Program-made: the position numbers and the translations under genes | Assembly (NCBI GenBank): GCA_024234575.1 | Contig: JACKOB010000007.1 | Span: 124,001-188,000 of the forward strand | Reading direction: 5' to 3' | DNA from: Hahellaceae bacterium | GTDB taxonomy: Bacteria > Pseudomonadota > Gammaproteobacteria > Pseudomonadales > Oleiphilaceae | Length of the DNA stretch: 64,000 nucleotides | Notes under the pieces: generated by a model | What the model was told of the DNA's origin: nothing | Database searches by the model: none | What the model saw: only the letters and a program-made list of their open reading frames with translations | Shown here: positions 1 through 10,025 of the stretch, one piece after another | Position numbering within the stretch: the first letter of the stretch is position 1 | Layout: every line of letters starts with the position of its first letter

Positions 1-294
1 ACGATAAAGCTATTTCTACAAGGTACGCCAGATGATGCGCTTAAGGCGCGAATAACCGAAAGTTTGCTGGCAATAAACAGTGTAGAGCAGTTACACCATT
101 TGCATCTTTGGTCCCTCGATGGTGAGCAACATGTTCTCACCGCGCATATTCAATTAAGCACGGCTATTTCTCCGCAAGTCCAAAAAGAAACAAAAGAAGC
201 CGTTGCCGCTGCACTAGAACAATTCAAATTGTCACATACCACCATAGAGTTCGAGCAGCATATGGAGGCTTGTCGAGATCCACATCCGCATTAA
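1..294 (+). CDS. Cation diffusion facilitator (CzcD-like), C-terminal end
   Basis: This is the last 97 residues of a protein that begins before the window. The reading frame is open from base 1 to the TAA at 292-294. The stretch LHHLHLWSLDGEQHVLTAHI matches the cytoplasmic domain that ends CzcD/ZitB-type cation diffusion facilitators, where it forms the dimeric metal-sensing fold. The family exports Zn, Cd or Co from the cytoplasm in exchange for protons. The tail is short and histidine-containing (DPHPH). The membrane part is missing from the window, so substrate cannot be judged. Confidence 0.8.
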   Translation, partial: TIKLFLQGTPDDALKARITESLLAINSVEQLHHLHLWSLDGEQHVLTAHIQLSTAISPQVQKETKEAVAAALEQFKLSHTTIEFEQHMEACRDPHPH

Positions 295-440
295 AACTCC
301 TTGTCATTTTCATTTTGTCTAACTCATCTCACCTAACTTCTTTATTTTTTCAAAAGAAATAAAAATATTTGAGGGTGTTGTTCTTATTTTATCGCCATCA
401 ATAAATAAGAGAATAAAACAGATAAAAATAGAGGCTACCC

Positions 441-788
441 GTGAACAACAAATACTACCTTTGCACGACGTCAATCAGCTGTAAAAACTATAAGGCAATG
501 GAAGACTCTTTGCGAATGGCTAAAACGACCAGTTACGAGAAAGTTTCTGAGTTTTGTCCGGAATTACCGGAATGGGAGCAAGGTATGGGCTATACCAATA
601 CCTATGGAGATTTACAGATGGTTGACGATGATAACGTATCTTTCTACGAGTCAAGCTGGAATGGTGAGAGATGTTTTATTATCTCGTTTTATGGAATTGA
701 CAACATTTTTATTGAAGACACTGACCATTGTGAATTACCCGCTTTTTTTACTGACGCGCCCAGCCAAAGCATCAGAGCAGGCTTCTAA
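441..788 (+). CDS. Hypothetical protein, 115 aa
   Basis: I do not recognise the family. The frame opens with GTG, preceded at a reasonable distance by AGAGG, and encodes 115 residues. The product is acidic and rich in aromatic residues and cysteines (CTTSISC near the N-terminus), with no signal peptide or membrane segment, so it is probably a small cytoplasmic protein. It stands alone between the CDF gene and a convergent kinase gene. A shorter overlapping frame at 604-801 is taken as a shadow. Confidence 0.5.
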   Translation: MNNKYYLCTTSISCKNYKAMEDSLRMAKTTSYEKVSEFCPELPEWEQGMGYTNTYGDLQMVDDDNVSFYESSWNGERCFIISFYGIDNIFIEDTDHCELPAFFTDAPSQSIRAGF

Positions 789-857
789 CGACTCAATTTG
801 AGATTACCAGTAAGCGAGAAGAGGCAGTTAAGTTTACTCCAGGGATGGAGCTTTTTT

Positions 858-3476
858 TCATAATTCGACATTAATTAGATCCAACGCTTCGAATTCACCT
901 TCGCTATTGAGTATAGTCCCCCACACACGATTACTCGCCTGATGGTCTTCACCGCTAAACGTTACCAGTTCGCCAATGCCTGCATCATAACCCTGCATCA
1001 TTTTAAACTCATCGACAAGGGACTCAGTGGTAAAATATCGCCCGGCTCGACGCAACCCTTCGGCAAAAATCTTTGCCGCAATGTACCCTTCCGCCGAAAC
1101 AAAATTGGGTTCGTCATTTGGAAAGTAACTGGCTAATGCATCCCGGTATTCGATAACACCCGTTGCAAAAGACTGATAGTGAGGCACCACTTGTGAAACG
1201 ATAACGCCCTGCCCCTTGCGCACATCCCCCTCTCTTAGTTTGTCTGCTAAGGCCCGAGCCCCCACGAAAGAAACGTTAGCTAATTCACCTTTATATCCTT
1301 CGTTACGCATTTCGATGGTAAATTCTGCACTGGCTGAATAGGTCCCGACAATAATGATTGCTTCTAAGGGGGTGGCCAGGTTGCGAAAAAAATTTGCGGC
1401 ATCATGCACGACAGAGGTGTTTCTTTCGTATGAGGCGGCGGGAATATTCTCGTAATCCACGTTGTACTTTTGCAGTGCCTTAATAACTCCGGAAAAGCCA
1501 TCTTTACCGTAGCTATCATTTTGGTAAAACACACCGATGCGATCTGGTTTTACTTTTTTGATGGACACGAAATAGTGGATGAGTGCTTCTGTTTCTTGTT
1601 GGTAGCTGGCCCGGTAATTAAAGACATAACGATCCGGCGGATTATTGCGCAGCAAACTGGCTCCCGAAAAAGTTCCAAAAAGAATCATTCGCTTTTCTAA
1701 GGCTATGGGAAGTATGACCTGTGCCGTTGGGGTACCGACATTCCCTAGCATGGCTAGTACGCCAGCTTTATCTGCTAACATCGATGTGACATTGCTTTGT
1801 GCCAGGCGGGGTTCATAGCCATCGTTTTCTGCTTTTAAGTAAATCTGCCGTCCGTGCACGCCGCCGCTTTCATTTACATGCTGTAAATAGGACTCGATGC
1901 CAATTCTCATTGATCTGCCAATTTCTTTAGCCGCCCCGGTAAAAGCAGCACTCATACCAAGATTGATGTCATGTGAGCTAACACCGCGTGGTAATTGGTA
2001 ACCGTCGATGTATTCCATCCAGGCATCTGTAAATACGTACCGAACACCGGGTACAATCGCTAAAAGTAAGGACGCGAGAACGACGGATGTCATCACCAAG
2101 GACGCCAACAGTTTCCGTGAGCGGAACTTAGTATTGCCTAATGTCTTGGCTTCTGTTCCGGTAACCCCTGAACCAAAACCAGTTTTGATACCACTGGTAA
2201 AAGCGCTTTGTGAATTAAATGAGCTGGTGGGTGTCGGACGTTTTGCCGGGCCTGGACGGTCATTAATCAGGATGGGCTGAATAACACCTGGTTCGGTGCG
2301 ATCAGTTCGGGGTCGAGATCTGGCTTTAATGATTCGGGTCGCGTCCGCTACTTCTTCTATAAAACCCGAACAACCACAGCCTATAAACTTATCTGACAGT
2401 TCTTTTGCCTCACTGTCCGATAAATCCTTTTTGACGATAACCCGCTTGCCACAGAATAGTTTGTCGGCAATGGCCGCTGTCAGCGAGAATTCTTTTGTAA
2501 GGTTCTTCTTTGCTTGCTCAATATTCGTTTTTTCATCTGTCTTACCGGTAAAGACAAACTGATAGCGGGTAACTACATTGCTATCGGCAGCACCCTCCCA
2601 GTCGGCGTCACTGGCGCTTTGAGAGTGTGCTAATTGAATGAGTTCATCCCAAAGTGCCATCACCGTTGGATAGCGCTGTTCGCGGTCACTATGCATAGCC
2701 TTGTTAATGATGCCTTGCAACTTGAGGCACCGAGGGTCAACGATCTCCATGGGGTCTAATGTGGGGGTGCCATCGCCCATTTGTTTTGACAGGATAATTT
2801 CCCGGCTGGCACCGCTAAAAGGTTTTTTACCGGCCGCCATGTAGTAGATTAAAGCGCCTATCGCGTAAATATCTGCCCTTGGGTCGATGTCGAGTCGACC
2901 TTCTATTTGCTCCGGAGCAAGAAATCCGGGCGTACCCATGATCATACCCAGGCGCGTATGCTTTAAATCTTCTTCTGACAACGGTTTACTAATACCAAAA
3001 TCCAACACCTTTACGACTGTCGTGTCGCCTGTTAGCCGGGAAATCATCACGTTGTTTGGTTTTAGGTCCCGGTGCACGACTTTCAGTTTATGGGCGGCAT
3101 GAATTCCTGCACACAATTGTTCGAGAACCCAAAGCACTTGTGGAAATGGCAATCCGTGCTTGTCGTCGACTATTTCGTCAAGTGTGTGACCATCAAGGTA
3201 TTCCATTGCCAGGTAGACAATGTTGTCTTCTGTTTTGCCAAAATCGACGACGTTGACAACATTCGGGTGATTAAGCTGGCTGTTTATTCGTGCTTCTCGG
3301 AGAAAAAGATTAATAAAATCCTCATCTACAAACCCCGGACGCAATACTTTTAGCACCACTAAGCGGGATAAACTGAGTTGCGTCGCGAGGTATACCAGGC
3401 TCATACCACCGTCTGCCAGCAGTTGCTCGACATGGTAGGCACCGTTTATAACCTGTCCGGTTAAATCATCTTTCAT
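858..3476 (-). CDS. Membrane Ser/Thr protein kinase with periplasmic substrate-binding sensor domain
   Basis: The 872-residue protein has four parts. Residues 10-285 are a Hanks-type kinase with Lys43, the catalytic loop HRDLKPNN (135-142), DFG at 159-161 and APE at 187-189, so it looks active. Residues 305-376 match a small domain, often seen in gammaproteobacteria, that resembles the ribosomal L7/L12 C-terminal fold. A single membrane span lies near 456-475. Residues 503-872 are a type I periplasmic binding domain like the branched-chain amino acid receptors (LivJ/Peripla_BP_6). The topology suggests an extracytoplasmic ligand sensor that drives a cytoplasmic kinase. The ligand and substrates are unknown. 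It is transcribed alone, opposite to its neighbours. Family assignment is firm; the signalling role is inferred. Confidence 0.9.
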   Translation of the reverse strand: MKDDLTGQVINGAYHVEQLLADGGMSLVYLATQLSLSRLVVLKVLRPGFVDEDFINLFLREARINSQLNHPNVVNVVDFGKTEDNIVYLAMEYLDGHTLDEIVDDKHGLPFPQVLWVLEQLCAGIHAAHKLKVVHRDLKPNNVMISRLTGDTTVVKVLDFGISKPLSEEDLKHTRLGMIMGTPGFLAPEQIEGRLDIDPRADIYAIGALIYYMAAGKKPFSGASREIILSKQMGDGTPTLDPMEIVDPRCLKLQGIINKAMHSDREQRYPTVMALWDELIQLAHSQSASDADWEGAADSNVVTRYQFVFTGKTDEKTNIEQAKKNLTKEFSLTAAIADKLFCGKRVIVKKDLSDSEAKELSDKFIGCGCSGFIEEVADATRIIKARSRPRTDRTEPGVIQPILINDRPGPAKRPTPTSSFNSQSAFTSGIKTGFGSGVTGTEAKTLGNTKFRSRKLLASLVMTSVVLASLLLAIVPGVRYVFTDAWMEYIDGYQLPRGVSSHDINLGMSAAFTGAAKEIGRSMRIGIESYLQHVNESGGVHGRQIYLKAENDGYEPRLAQSNVTSMLADKAGVLAMLGNVGTPTAQVILPIALEKRMILFGTFSGASLLRNNPPDRYVFNYRASYQQETEALIHYFVSIKKVKPDRIGVFYQNDSYGKDGFSGVIKALQKYNVDYENIPAASYERNTSVVHDAANFFRNLATPLEAIIIVGTYSASAEFTIEMRNEGYKGELANVSFVGARALADKLREGDVRKGQGVIVSQVVPHYQSFATGVIEYRDALASYFPNDEPNFVSAEGYIAAKIFAEGLRRAGRYFTTESLVDEFKMMQGYDAGIGELVTFSGEDHQASNRVWGTILNSEGEFEALDLINVEL

Positions 3477-3722
3477 TGCAGGCTCATTTCAATTAACTGA
3501 AATAAGTGTAGACACCAGACCATTATCTTCCCAACCCTGTTTTTGTCGATTGTTAACGAAAATTTTGCCTGGCGTTAACGCAACGTTACGAACGAGGCTG
3601 GCACTTTCGCGGAATTAGACCTTTAATATAGAGACAGTTGAATAAACATATTCATTAAGCGTGTAATAATTCGGCGCTAACCTGCTAATTTATTAATTAA
3701 TATAAAAATTAAGGTGCGTTAA

Positions 3723-4676
3723 ATGCTTAAGGCAAAACTTTCACTCATTAACCAGTCGTTACTCTCAACAAATCATAAAAACATTTCTTCTCGGCTTATT
3801 ATTCCCGGTCTATTGGTTGGAGCCCTGCTTACGGGCTGTGCTGGTGGACCAACCCTTAAAGCCAAAGGCGCAGTGGATCCTGAACCCGAACAGGAAGAAA
3901 TGATGGAGGCGGCATCTGAGCCTACGGAGGTCGCAACTGAAGAGCCCTCTTATTCGATGGCCGAGAGCGACTCCGCCTCAGTAGTGGAAGAGCAATCTGA
4001 CGCTGAAACCTCTGCTGCCGAAGAGTCTTCCCCGGTTACCTCCGAAGAAATTGAAGATGCCACAACGCAGATGACCAGCAGCGTGCAACCCGCTGTCGAG
4101 ACTGCACAAAAGAAAGTCGAAGTGGTGACTGCGGCCGCCGCAACTTCGGTTGCAGAAGCTAGCAAGCCAAAGCCGGCGGCCCCGGAGCTACCAGTTGAGC
4201 CGAAACCGGCTGCGACAGCGATAGAACCCGTACAAGAAGTCGCTGAAGCGGCGCCAGTTGAAGCGGCAGTTAGCAGCGCCATTGGTACTCGTTTCGGTAT
4301 TTGGACGCTTGCACGTGGTGAAAATGGCAAGTGCATGCTAACCACACCTACTTTCCAGGTTAAAGATGGTGATTTTACTTCGCAATTCTGGATGGATATC
4401 GAGCAATCCAGATTTATTGTCAACGCGTCTCTAACGCTAAAATCTGATGCGCAGCGGTCCGGCATTAAATTTGATGGGGGTAATTTGATCACATTTGACA
4501 CACAAGAGATGCCAACCAGAATGGTGATTAATCAAGACGTTACCAAAAATATTGCCAATGGCAGTAAGCTTTTCGTGTACCTGAAAAGCGAAGAGCTGGG
4601 TGATACGATTTTAACTAAGGAGATATCGCTGAAAAACACATCGGCAGCAGTAGCTTCGTTAAAGTCTTGCAAGTAA
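3723..4676 (+). CDS. Glu/Ala/Pro-rich lipoprotein
   Basis: The 317-residue product starts at an ATG behind AAGGTG. It has a long N-region and a lipobox ending LLTGC, which places the lipidated cysteine at residue 39. Residues 45-190 are a low-complexity acidic linker rich in Glu, Ala, Pro and Ser. Residues 195-317 form a compact domain beginning GTRFGIWTL with two cysteines (GKCML and the terminal SCK), likely a beta-rich periplasmic domain. Only 7 bases separate it from the next gene, so the two are probably co-transcribed and the lipoprotein may serve the 7TMR sensor. The family is not recognised. Confidence 0.7.
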   Translation: MLKAKLSLINQSLLSTNHKNISSRLIIPGLLVGALLTGCAGGPTLKAKGAVDPEPEQEEMMEAASEPTEVATEEPSYSMAESDSASVVEEQSDAETSAAEESSPVTSEEIEDATTQMTSSVQPAVETAQKKVEVVTAAAATSVAEASKPKPAAPELPVEPKPAATAIEPVQEVAEAAPVEAAVSSAIGTRFGIWTLARGENGKCMLTTPTFQVKDGDFTSQFWMDIEQSRFIVNASLTLKSDAQRSGIKFDGGNLITFDTQEMPTRMVINQDVTKNIANGSKLFVYLKSEELGDTILTKEISLKNTSAAVASLKSCK

Positions 4677-4683
4677 TAAATAA

Positions 4684-7287
4684 ATGGTTTTGATGCACCG
4701 CTTACGCTGGGTCAAATTAAGGCTGTTGCTCATACCGGTTTTACTGGTGTGGGCATTGTCATGTGTAGCCACAGAGCAGGTCCTGCTAGACCATGACAAG
4801 GTAGGTGAACGCATTGGTTTACACATTAAATACCTTGAAGACCCAGACGGTATGGTTACCATTGATACCATTCTGGATCAGCCGGGGCAGTTTATATGGC
4901 ACCCTTCAACACAGGAGGTGCCAAACTTTGGTTATACCCAGTCGGCGTACTGGTTTAAATTTACCCTCAAAAATAAAACTTCAGACCTCCTTCGTCGCGA
5001 TATCAGTGTTGATTATCCATTGCTGGATGAAATTGATTTTTACGCATTAATTGACAACCAGATTTCTGATCATAATGTTACCGGTGATATTTATCCGTTT
5101 CATAATCGCAAAGTAAAACATCGTAATTTTTTATTTCCTGTCAGCATTCCGGCTAATGCAGAGCTCAATATCATGCTGCGAGTTAAAACTTCAGGGTCTA
5201 TGCAGCTTCCGATTGGGGTTTGGGAAGAAAAGAATTACCTTTTTGAAGATCAGAAAGAAATCTTGCGCAAAAGTCTGTTTTATGGGGCTTTAGCCGTAAT
5301 GATTCTGTACAACCTGTTTCTTTTTGCGTCACTGCGTGAAGCCTCCTATATTTTTTACGTGCTGTTTGTTACGGCATTTTTAACCACCCAGGCGGCAATG
5401 CACGGGGTGTTGTTTCAATATGTCTGGCCCGACTTCCCACGCTTACAAGAACTGGCAATCCTCGTCGGTGTGCCCGCAAACGTATTGTTTACTTCGCTGT
5501 TCGCGAATAGTTTCCTGTCGCTTAAAACCTATGCCAACAACATGTATAAATTTTTTAGTGGGACAGCCGCACTCGGTCTGGTCGCTATCATTGGCGCGTT
5601 CTTTTTACCCTACGGCACTTCTACTCGAATCTCTGTCGCATTAGTGATACCTGTGTGTATTGCCTGCCTCGCCATTGGGCCTTATCTTTGGTCAAAAGGT
5701 CACCGGATATCCAGATTCTACACATTAGCCTGGGCGTTTATGGTAAGTGGTTCGTCACTTTTGGCTTTGAATAAGTTCGGTTTGGTGCCATCCAATTTTG
5801 TTACCGAAAACGGCCTGCAGCTCGGTGCCACCCTCGAAGCAATCTTTTTATCGTTCGCACTGGCCGACCGCCTTAATGAAGAACGATCTCAGCGCACGGT
5901 TGCACAACAGTCCCTGTTGGATGAGATGGAACAACGCCGTATCATCGAGTCCAAACGTATTTATGAGGCAACCCACAATCACCTCACTAAGTTTCCGAAT
6001 AAAGCGTTTATGGAAAGCAGACTAAAAGAAGTGTTCGCCAATGCTTTCAAGGCGCAATCGTTTGATTTGGTATTTATGCATCTGACCCGTTTTCATGAGA
6101 TTAACAAAACATTGGGTCACCATTCTGCTGATCAGCTGCTGGTATTACTCACTGAAAAATTGAATCAACGTATTGGGGATATTAACGGCATTATACCTAT
6201 AGAAGAAAATGATAAACGCACTGACTATATCGCCGTTATAGGCGGTGTTGCCATCGTTTATCTGGTCGAGTCATTTGGACGGCACCAGGATGTTCATATC
6301 AAAAGTATTATTAAAGAATTTGAAACGATTGACTTTAATTCGTTAAGCTTGGAATTGAATATTAAAGCGGGGGTTGCTACCTACCCGAACCAGGGAGCCG
6401 ACCCCAAAGTCTTAATTCGTCATGCACAAATTGCTGTTGATGTTGCTGAACAAAAAAGAGACACCGTTGTCTGGTTCGATGAAAACACCAACCCCTACAG
6501 TGAAAAGCGTTTAACGCTGGTTGGTGATTTGCGGCGAGCCTTAAAACAAGACAAGCTGATGTTGTACTTCCAGCCTCAGGTTTGCTTCAAACAGCAACGT
6601 GTAACGGGGCTTGAAGCCTTGCTTAGGTGGACGCATGAAGAACATGGATTTATACCACCAGACGAATTTATCCCCCTGGCGGAGCAAACGGGTCTCATCA
6701 ACGAAATAACCTCATGGGTCGTTGAAAAAGCAGCAGAGAAACTCGCTAAGTTGAATCGTGATGGCTACAACCTGAGTGTTTCCGTAAATATTTCAGCTCT
6801 CAATCTTCGAGAAAAAGAGTTCCCTGAAAGAGTGCAAAGAATAATCCAAACTTACGGAATCATCCCTGATCGTATGGTGCTTGAAGTTACTGAAACCGCA
6901 ACGATGGACGATCCGGAACAAGCCCTGCTCGCCCTGAAAAGACTTAAACTCACTGGCGTTCGTTTATCCATTGATGACTTTGGCACAGGCTACTCATCCT
7001 TAAATTACATTAAAAGACTGCCAGTTAATGAGATTAAGATAGACCGCTCTTTTGTTATGGAAATGGATGAAGACGCTGACGACATTGTCATTGTTAAAAC
7101 AACTATAAATATGTGTCATGACCTTGGCTACACTGTCGTTGCAGAAGGTGTTGAAAGAGAAAGCGTGTTGCAACAACTGAGTGAAATGGGGTGTGATGTT
7201 GCCCAGGGGTATTATCTATCTCGACCTCTACCCTTTGAGGAGCTGCAGGATTGGCTAGCTCACCAGGAAAAGATAATCAAATCATAA
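4684..7287 (+). CDS. 7TMR-DISM sensor with degenerate GGDEF and EAL domain
   Basis: This is an 867-residue signalling protein. A signal sequence is followed by a 7TMR-DISMED2 periplasmic domain (about residues 35-190), a seven-helix 7TMR-DISM membrane domain (about 195-400), a GGDEF-fold region (about 430-600) and an EAL domain (about 615-860). The GGDEF signature is absent: the equivalent stretch reads IGGVAIVYL, so cyclase activity is unlikely. The EAL domain keeps EALLRW (Glu644), IDDFGTG and IKIDRSF, as expected for a c-di-GMP phosphodiesterase. It follows the lipoprotein gene by 7 bases. An inner ATG at 4693 is an alternative start. Confidence 0.88.
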   Translation: MVLMHRLRWVKLRLLLIPVLLVWALSCVATEQVLLDHDKVGERIGLHIKYLEDPDGMVTIDTILDQPGQFIWHPSTQEVPNFGYTQSAYWFKFTLKNKTSDLLRRDISVDYPLLDEIDFYALIDNQISDHNVTGDIYPFHNRKVKHRNFLFPVSIPANAELNIMLRVKTSGSMQLPIGVWEEKNYLFEDQKEILRKSLFYGALAVMILYNLFLFASLREASYIFYVLFVTAFLTTQAAMHGVLFQYVWPDFPRLQELAILVGVPANVLFTSLFANSFLSLKTYANNMYKFFSGTAALGLVAIIGAFFLPYGTSTRISVALVIPVCIACLAIGPYLWSKGHRISRFYTLAWAFMVSGSSLLALNKFGLVPSNFVTENGLQLGATLEAIFLSFALADRLNEERSQRTVAQQSLLDEMEQRRIIESKRIYEATHNHLTKFPNKAFMESRLKEVFANAFKAQSFDLVFMHLTRFHEINKTLGHHSADQLLVLLTEKLNQRIGDINGIIPIEENDKRTDYIAVIGGVAIVYLVESFGRHQDVHIKSIIKEFETIDFNSLSLELNIKAGVATYPNQGADPKVLIRHAQIAVDVAEQKRDTVVWFDENTNPYSEKRLTLVGDLRRALKQDKLMLYFQPQVCFKQQRVTGLEALLRWTHEEHGFIPPDEFIPLAEQTGLINEITSWVVEKAAEKLAKLNRDGYNLSVSVNISALNLREKEFPERVQRIIQTYGIIPDRMVLEVTETATMDDPEQALLALKRLKLTGVRLSIDDFGTGYSSLNYIKRLPVNEIKIDRSFVMEMDEDADDIVIVKTTINMCHDLGYTVVAEGVERESVLQQLSEMGCDVAQGYYLSRPLPFEELQDWLAHQEKIIKS

Positions 7288-7455
7288 GTCGCCGAAACGA
7301 CGTTCTACTCTAAAATATTCGACACTATTCATATATTAATATGTTCTTATATAACGCTCGAATATAGTTTATTCATCTATTGCTAACCGTTATATTAGCG
7401 CCTGTTTATTCGGTTAGCTGTATCGTATTTATTCGCTCTCGAAGGATTTCTATAA

Positions 7456-9240
7456 ATGGATGGATGGCAAGGTCTGTTCTCGTTAGTGTTAACCGCAGCG
7501 GTGCTGTTATTGTTGTTTTTTACTCGTCTGGCGCCTCACCTTGTTATGATGTCAGCATTAACGTTGCTAAGCGTGACAGGTATTTTAACCAGTGCCGAAG
7601 CGCTATCAGGCTTTAGTAACGCAGGACTGATTACCGTTGCCGCAATGTTTGTTGTAGCCGCGGGTATTCATGGCTCTGGTGGTGTTGATCTGATCATCAA
7701 ACATTTGCTGGGTCGACCGGCTACAATAAGAAAAGCTCAAATTCGTGCCACTGCCCCAGTGGTTGCGCTAAGCGCGTTTCTAAACAACACCCCGGTAGTG
7801 GCAACGATGATTCCCGCTATTAATGCCTGGGCTAAACAAATAGACATTCCAGTTTCAAAGCTGCTGATACCATTAAGTTATGCTGCCATTCTTGGAGGCA
7901 CATTAACCATGATTGGTACTAGCACAAACCTGATTGTTAATGGTCAGTACCAGGCGATGACGGGGAGCGAAGGTTTTTCTCTTTTCTCCATCACGAAAAT
8001 TGCCCTGCCGGTCGTAATTACTGGCTGTTTGTTCATGTGGTGGTGGTTTCCAAAAGCATTACCGGCCTACGGCAGTGAAAAAAGATTTGGCAACTTAAGG
8101 GAGTTTACGCTTGAAGTTGCTGTTGCCCATGATGGTGCTTTGGTTGGAAAGACAGTAGAACAAGCCGGGCTGCGGCACCTTAAGAGAATATATCTGGTTG
8201 AGATAGAGCGAGATGGCAGCATTGTGACAGCGGTTCCATCAGAAGAAAAGTTATTGGGTGGTGATCGGTTAGTGTTCGCTGGAGATACAGAAGCCATTTC
8301 AGACTTGTTAAGAATAAACGGAATTGTGCCATCAACAGAAGAAGAGCGCCCTCTTATCGCAGAAAATCGCGCTGAAAGGCGGCTAGTGGAAGCGGTAATT
8401 TCACCCCACTCTGACTGCATTGGACAAACTATTCGCGACTCCGAATTTCGTAATCGTTATGGCGCGGTTGTATTAGCTGTTGCCAGAGATGGTGACCGCG
8501 TACCAGGTAATCTAGGCAGCATTCGTCTCATGGCGGGCGATACTTTGTTGCTAGAAGCTCGTCCCGCCTTCGTGACCCGGCAACGTTACAACAAAGATTT
8601 CCTGCTAATAAATGATTTAGAAACTGAATCCCCCAGACATGAAAGAGCCTATCTATCCTGGGCGATATTAGGGGTTGTTGTCGGTCTGGCAACTTTCGAT
8701 GTGTTATCCATGTTAAATGCGGCACTCATTGGTGCGGCGGCGATGGTGCTAACAGGGTGCTGCTCTATCAATCAGGCACATAAAAGCCTGGATATCACTG
8801 TGATACTAACCATTGCAGCGTCTTTTGCGCTTGGTATGGCGCTCGCTAAAACCGGTGTTGCGGAATTTATTGCGGTACATGTAGTCGAGCTGAGTGGTGG
8901 TGATGCATTGCTTATTCTTATTCTCACTTACCTGTGTGTATCAGTGCTAACAGAATTAATTACTAATAATGCTGCGGCCATTATAATGTTACCTATTGTG
9001 CTGCAAATCACTGGTGCAGCAGGCCTTAACGCCGAGCCTTACATCATGGCGCTGATGATAGGTGCCTCGGCAAGTTTTGCCACCCCGCTGGGTTATCAGA
9101 CGAACCTCATGGTTTATGGTCCGGGTGGGTATAAGTTTTCTGATTTTGTGAAGGTCGGCGTACCGATGAATATAATTGTTGCGGGGGCAACCGTATTTGT
9201 TATTTGGTTGCTCTATCCGTTGCAGGTTACGACTTCATAA
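7456..9240 (+). CDS. SLC13/DASS-type permease with two TrkA-C (RCK_C) domains
   Basis: The 594-residue membrane protein begins at an ATG with GAAGGA upstream. Two blocks of hydrophobic helices flank a soluble middle region (about residues 205-380) with two repeats typical of TrkA-C/RCK_C ligand-binding domains. The first block has NNTPVVATMIP and GTLTMIGTSTNLIVNG, and the second has TELITNNAAAIIMLPI and TPLGYQTNLMVYG. These are the paired helical-hairpin signatures of the SLC13/ArsB-NhaD superfamily. It probably moves an anion such as sulfate or a dicarboxylate with Na+ across the inner membrane. The exact substrate cannot be read from the sequence. Confidence 0.87.
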   Translation: MDGWQGLFSLVLTAAVLLLLFFTRLAPHLVMMSALTLLSVTGILTSAEALSGFSNAGLITVAAMFVVAAGIHGSGGVDLIIKHLLGRPATIRKAQIRATAPVVALSAFLNNTPVVATMIPAINAWAKQIDIPVSKLLIPLSYAAILGGTLTMIGTSTNLIVNGQYQAMTGSEGFSLFSITKIALPVVITGCLFMWWWFPKALPAYGSEKRFGNLREFTLEVAVAHDGALVGKTVEQAGLRHLKRIYLVEIERDGSIVTAVPSEEKLLGGDRLVFAGDTEAISDLLRINGIVPSTEEERPLIAENRAERRLVEAVISPHSDCIGQTIRDSEFRNRYGAVVLAVARDGDRVPGNLGSIRLMAGDTLLLEARPAFVTRQRYNKDFLLINDLETESPRHERAYLSWAILGVVVGLATFDVLSMLNAALIGAAAMVLTGCCSINQAHKSLDITVILTIAASFALGMALAKTGVAEFIAVHVVELSGGDALLILILTYLCVSVLTELITNNAAAIIMLPIVLQITGAAGLNAEPYIMALMIGASASFATPLGYQTNLMVYGPGGYKFSDFVKVGVPMNIIVAGATVFVIWLLYPLQVTTS

Positions 9241-9463
9241 TGACAGTGATAAAAAATCCAGATAACTAAATTCTAAATGTTTAAGAATGTCGCACATATG
9301 TGTACAATCTGCGGCGTTTTTGGCAAATATCATCAGATTGTTGTTCATGTTTAATACTGTTGCTAAACTCAGTTCTATACACCGCTGATTTTATTGCCTT
9401 TATATTGTTTCTCCCATAATTGGCAAACGACAGCTACAATTAAAGCAATGCCGCCTAATCACT

Positions 9464-9886
9464 ATGACTGAAACGCTTGAAATGCATGATTATGTAACCT
9501 CTAAATCACCTATCGAAGACTTGAACACGCGTATTAAAGTGAAGCGTGGTTTTTTTGCTCGCGATTGGGTTGACGTCAAGACGTTTGAGTTCGCTGATTC
9601 GCACTGCGTGATCAAAACAGATGAAATCTACGAAATAAACTCCCCTATCACTTTGTCGTTTCACTTAAAATTAGACTTGGATGACATCGTTATCGATGAA
9701 TTCGTTGGTAAAGTGAAAAAGAAAAAGAAGGACTGTAGCTGCTTTCATTACTACATAGACTTTAAAGAAGGCAAAGGACAGGACAGCGAAATCAGTTTAA
9801 GTAAGATTCGCCAAATCGGTTCAGTCATCAAGAAAAAAAGAAACCTGAAAGCTAAGATCAATAGTGTGTCTCAACGAAATAGTTAA
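9464..9886 (+). CDS. Hypothetical protein, possibly PilZ-like
   Basis: The 140-residue, lysine-rich cytoplasmic protein has no signal or membrane segment. The middle (about residues 25-105) alternates short beta-type segments in a pattern that could fit a PilZ or similar beta-barrel, but I do not see a clear RxxxR/DxSxxG c-di-GMP signature. The C-terminal 40 residues are strongly basic (VKKKKKD, VIKKKRNLKAK). No strong ribosome binding site precedes the ATG. It stands alone between the permease and the phasin-like gene. The function is unknown. Confidence 0.5.
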   Translation: MTETLEMHDYVTSKSPIEDLNTRIKVKRGFFARDWVDVKTFEFADSHCVIKTDEIYEINSPITLSFHLKLDLDDIVIDEFVGKVKKKKKDCSCFHYYIDFKEGKGQDSEISLSKIRQIGSVIKKKRNLKAKINSVSQRNS

Positions 9887-9965
9887 ATTAGTGTCCCTGA
9901 TGTCGTAGTTTATGTATCCACACTACAATTGATCTATATCCAGTCCCATTCATGTAAAAATGTAA

Positions 9966-9982
9966 TCATTGTGTACAAATGA
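9966..9982. promoter_or_regulatory. 17-bp palindrome upstream of the phasin-like gene
   Basis: TCATTGTGTACAAATGA has perfect 5-base arms (TCATT/AATGA) around GTGTACA, and ends 43 bases before the ATG at 10026. The position fits an operator or promoter-overlapping site. A related string, CATATGTGTACA, occurs at about 9295-9306 and again before the toxin-antitoxin pair at about 51144. No regulator can be named. Confidence 0.35.
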
Positions 9983-10025
9983 TAAACTAGCGGCCTTTTT
10001 GGTAAGCACTGTGGAGAAAATAGCT

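Noticed and set aside
3950..4501. 183-aa antisense frame in the Glu/Ala-rich lipoprotein gene
   Set aside because: Open only because of the biased composition of the lipoprotein linker on the other strand.
9969..10025. TTG start for the phasin-like protein
   Set aside because: ATG 10026 has a proper GGAG site and the upstream codons overlap the palindrome.
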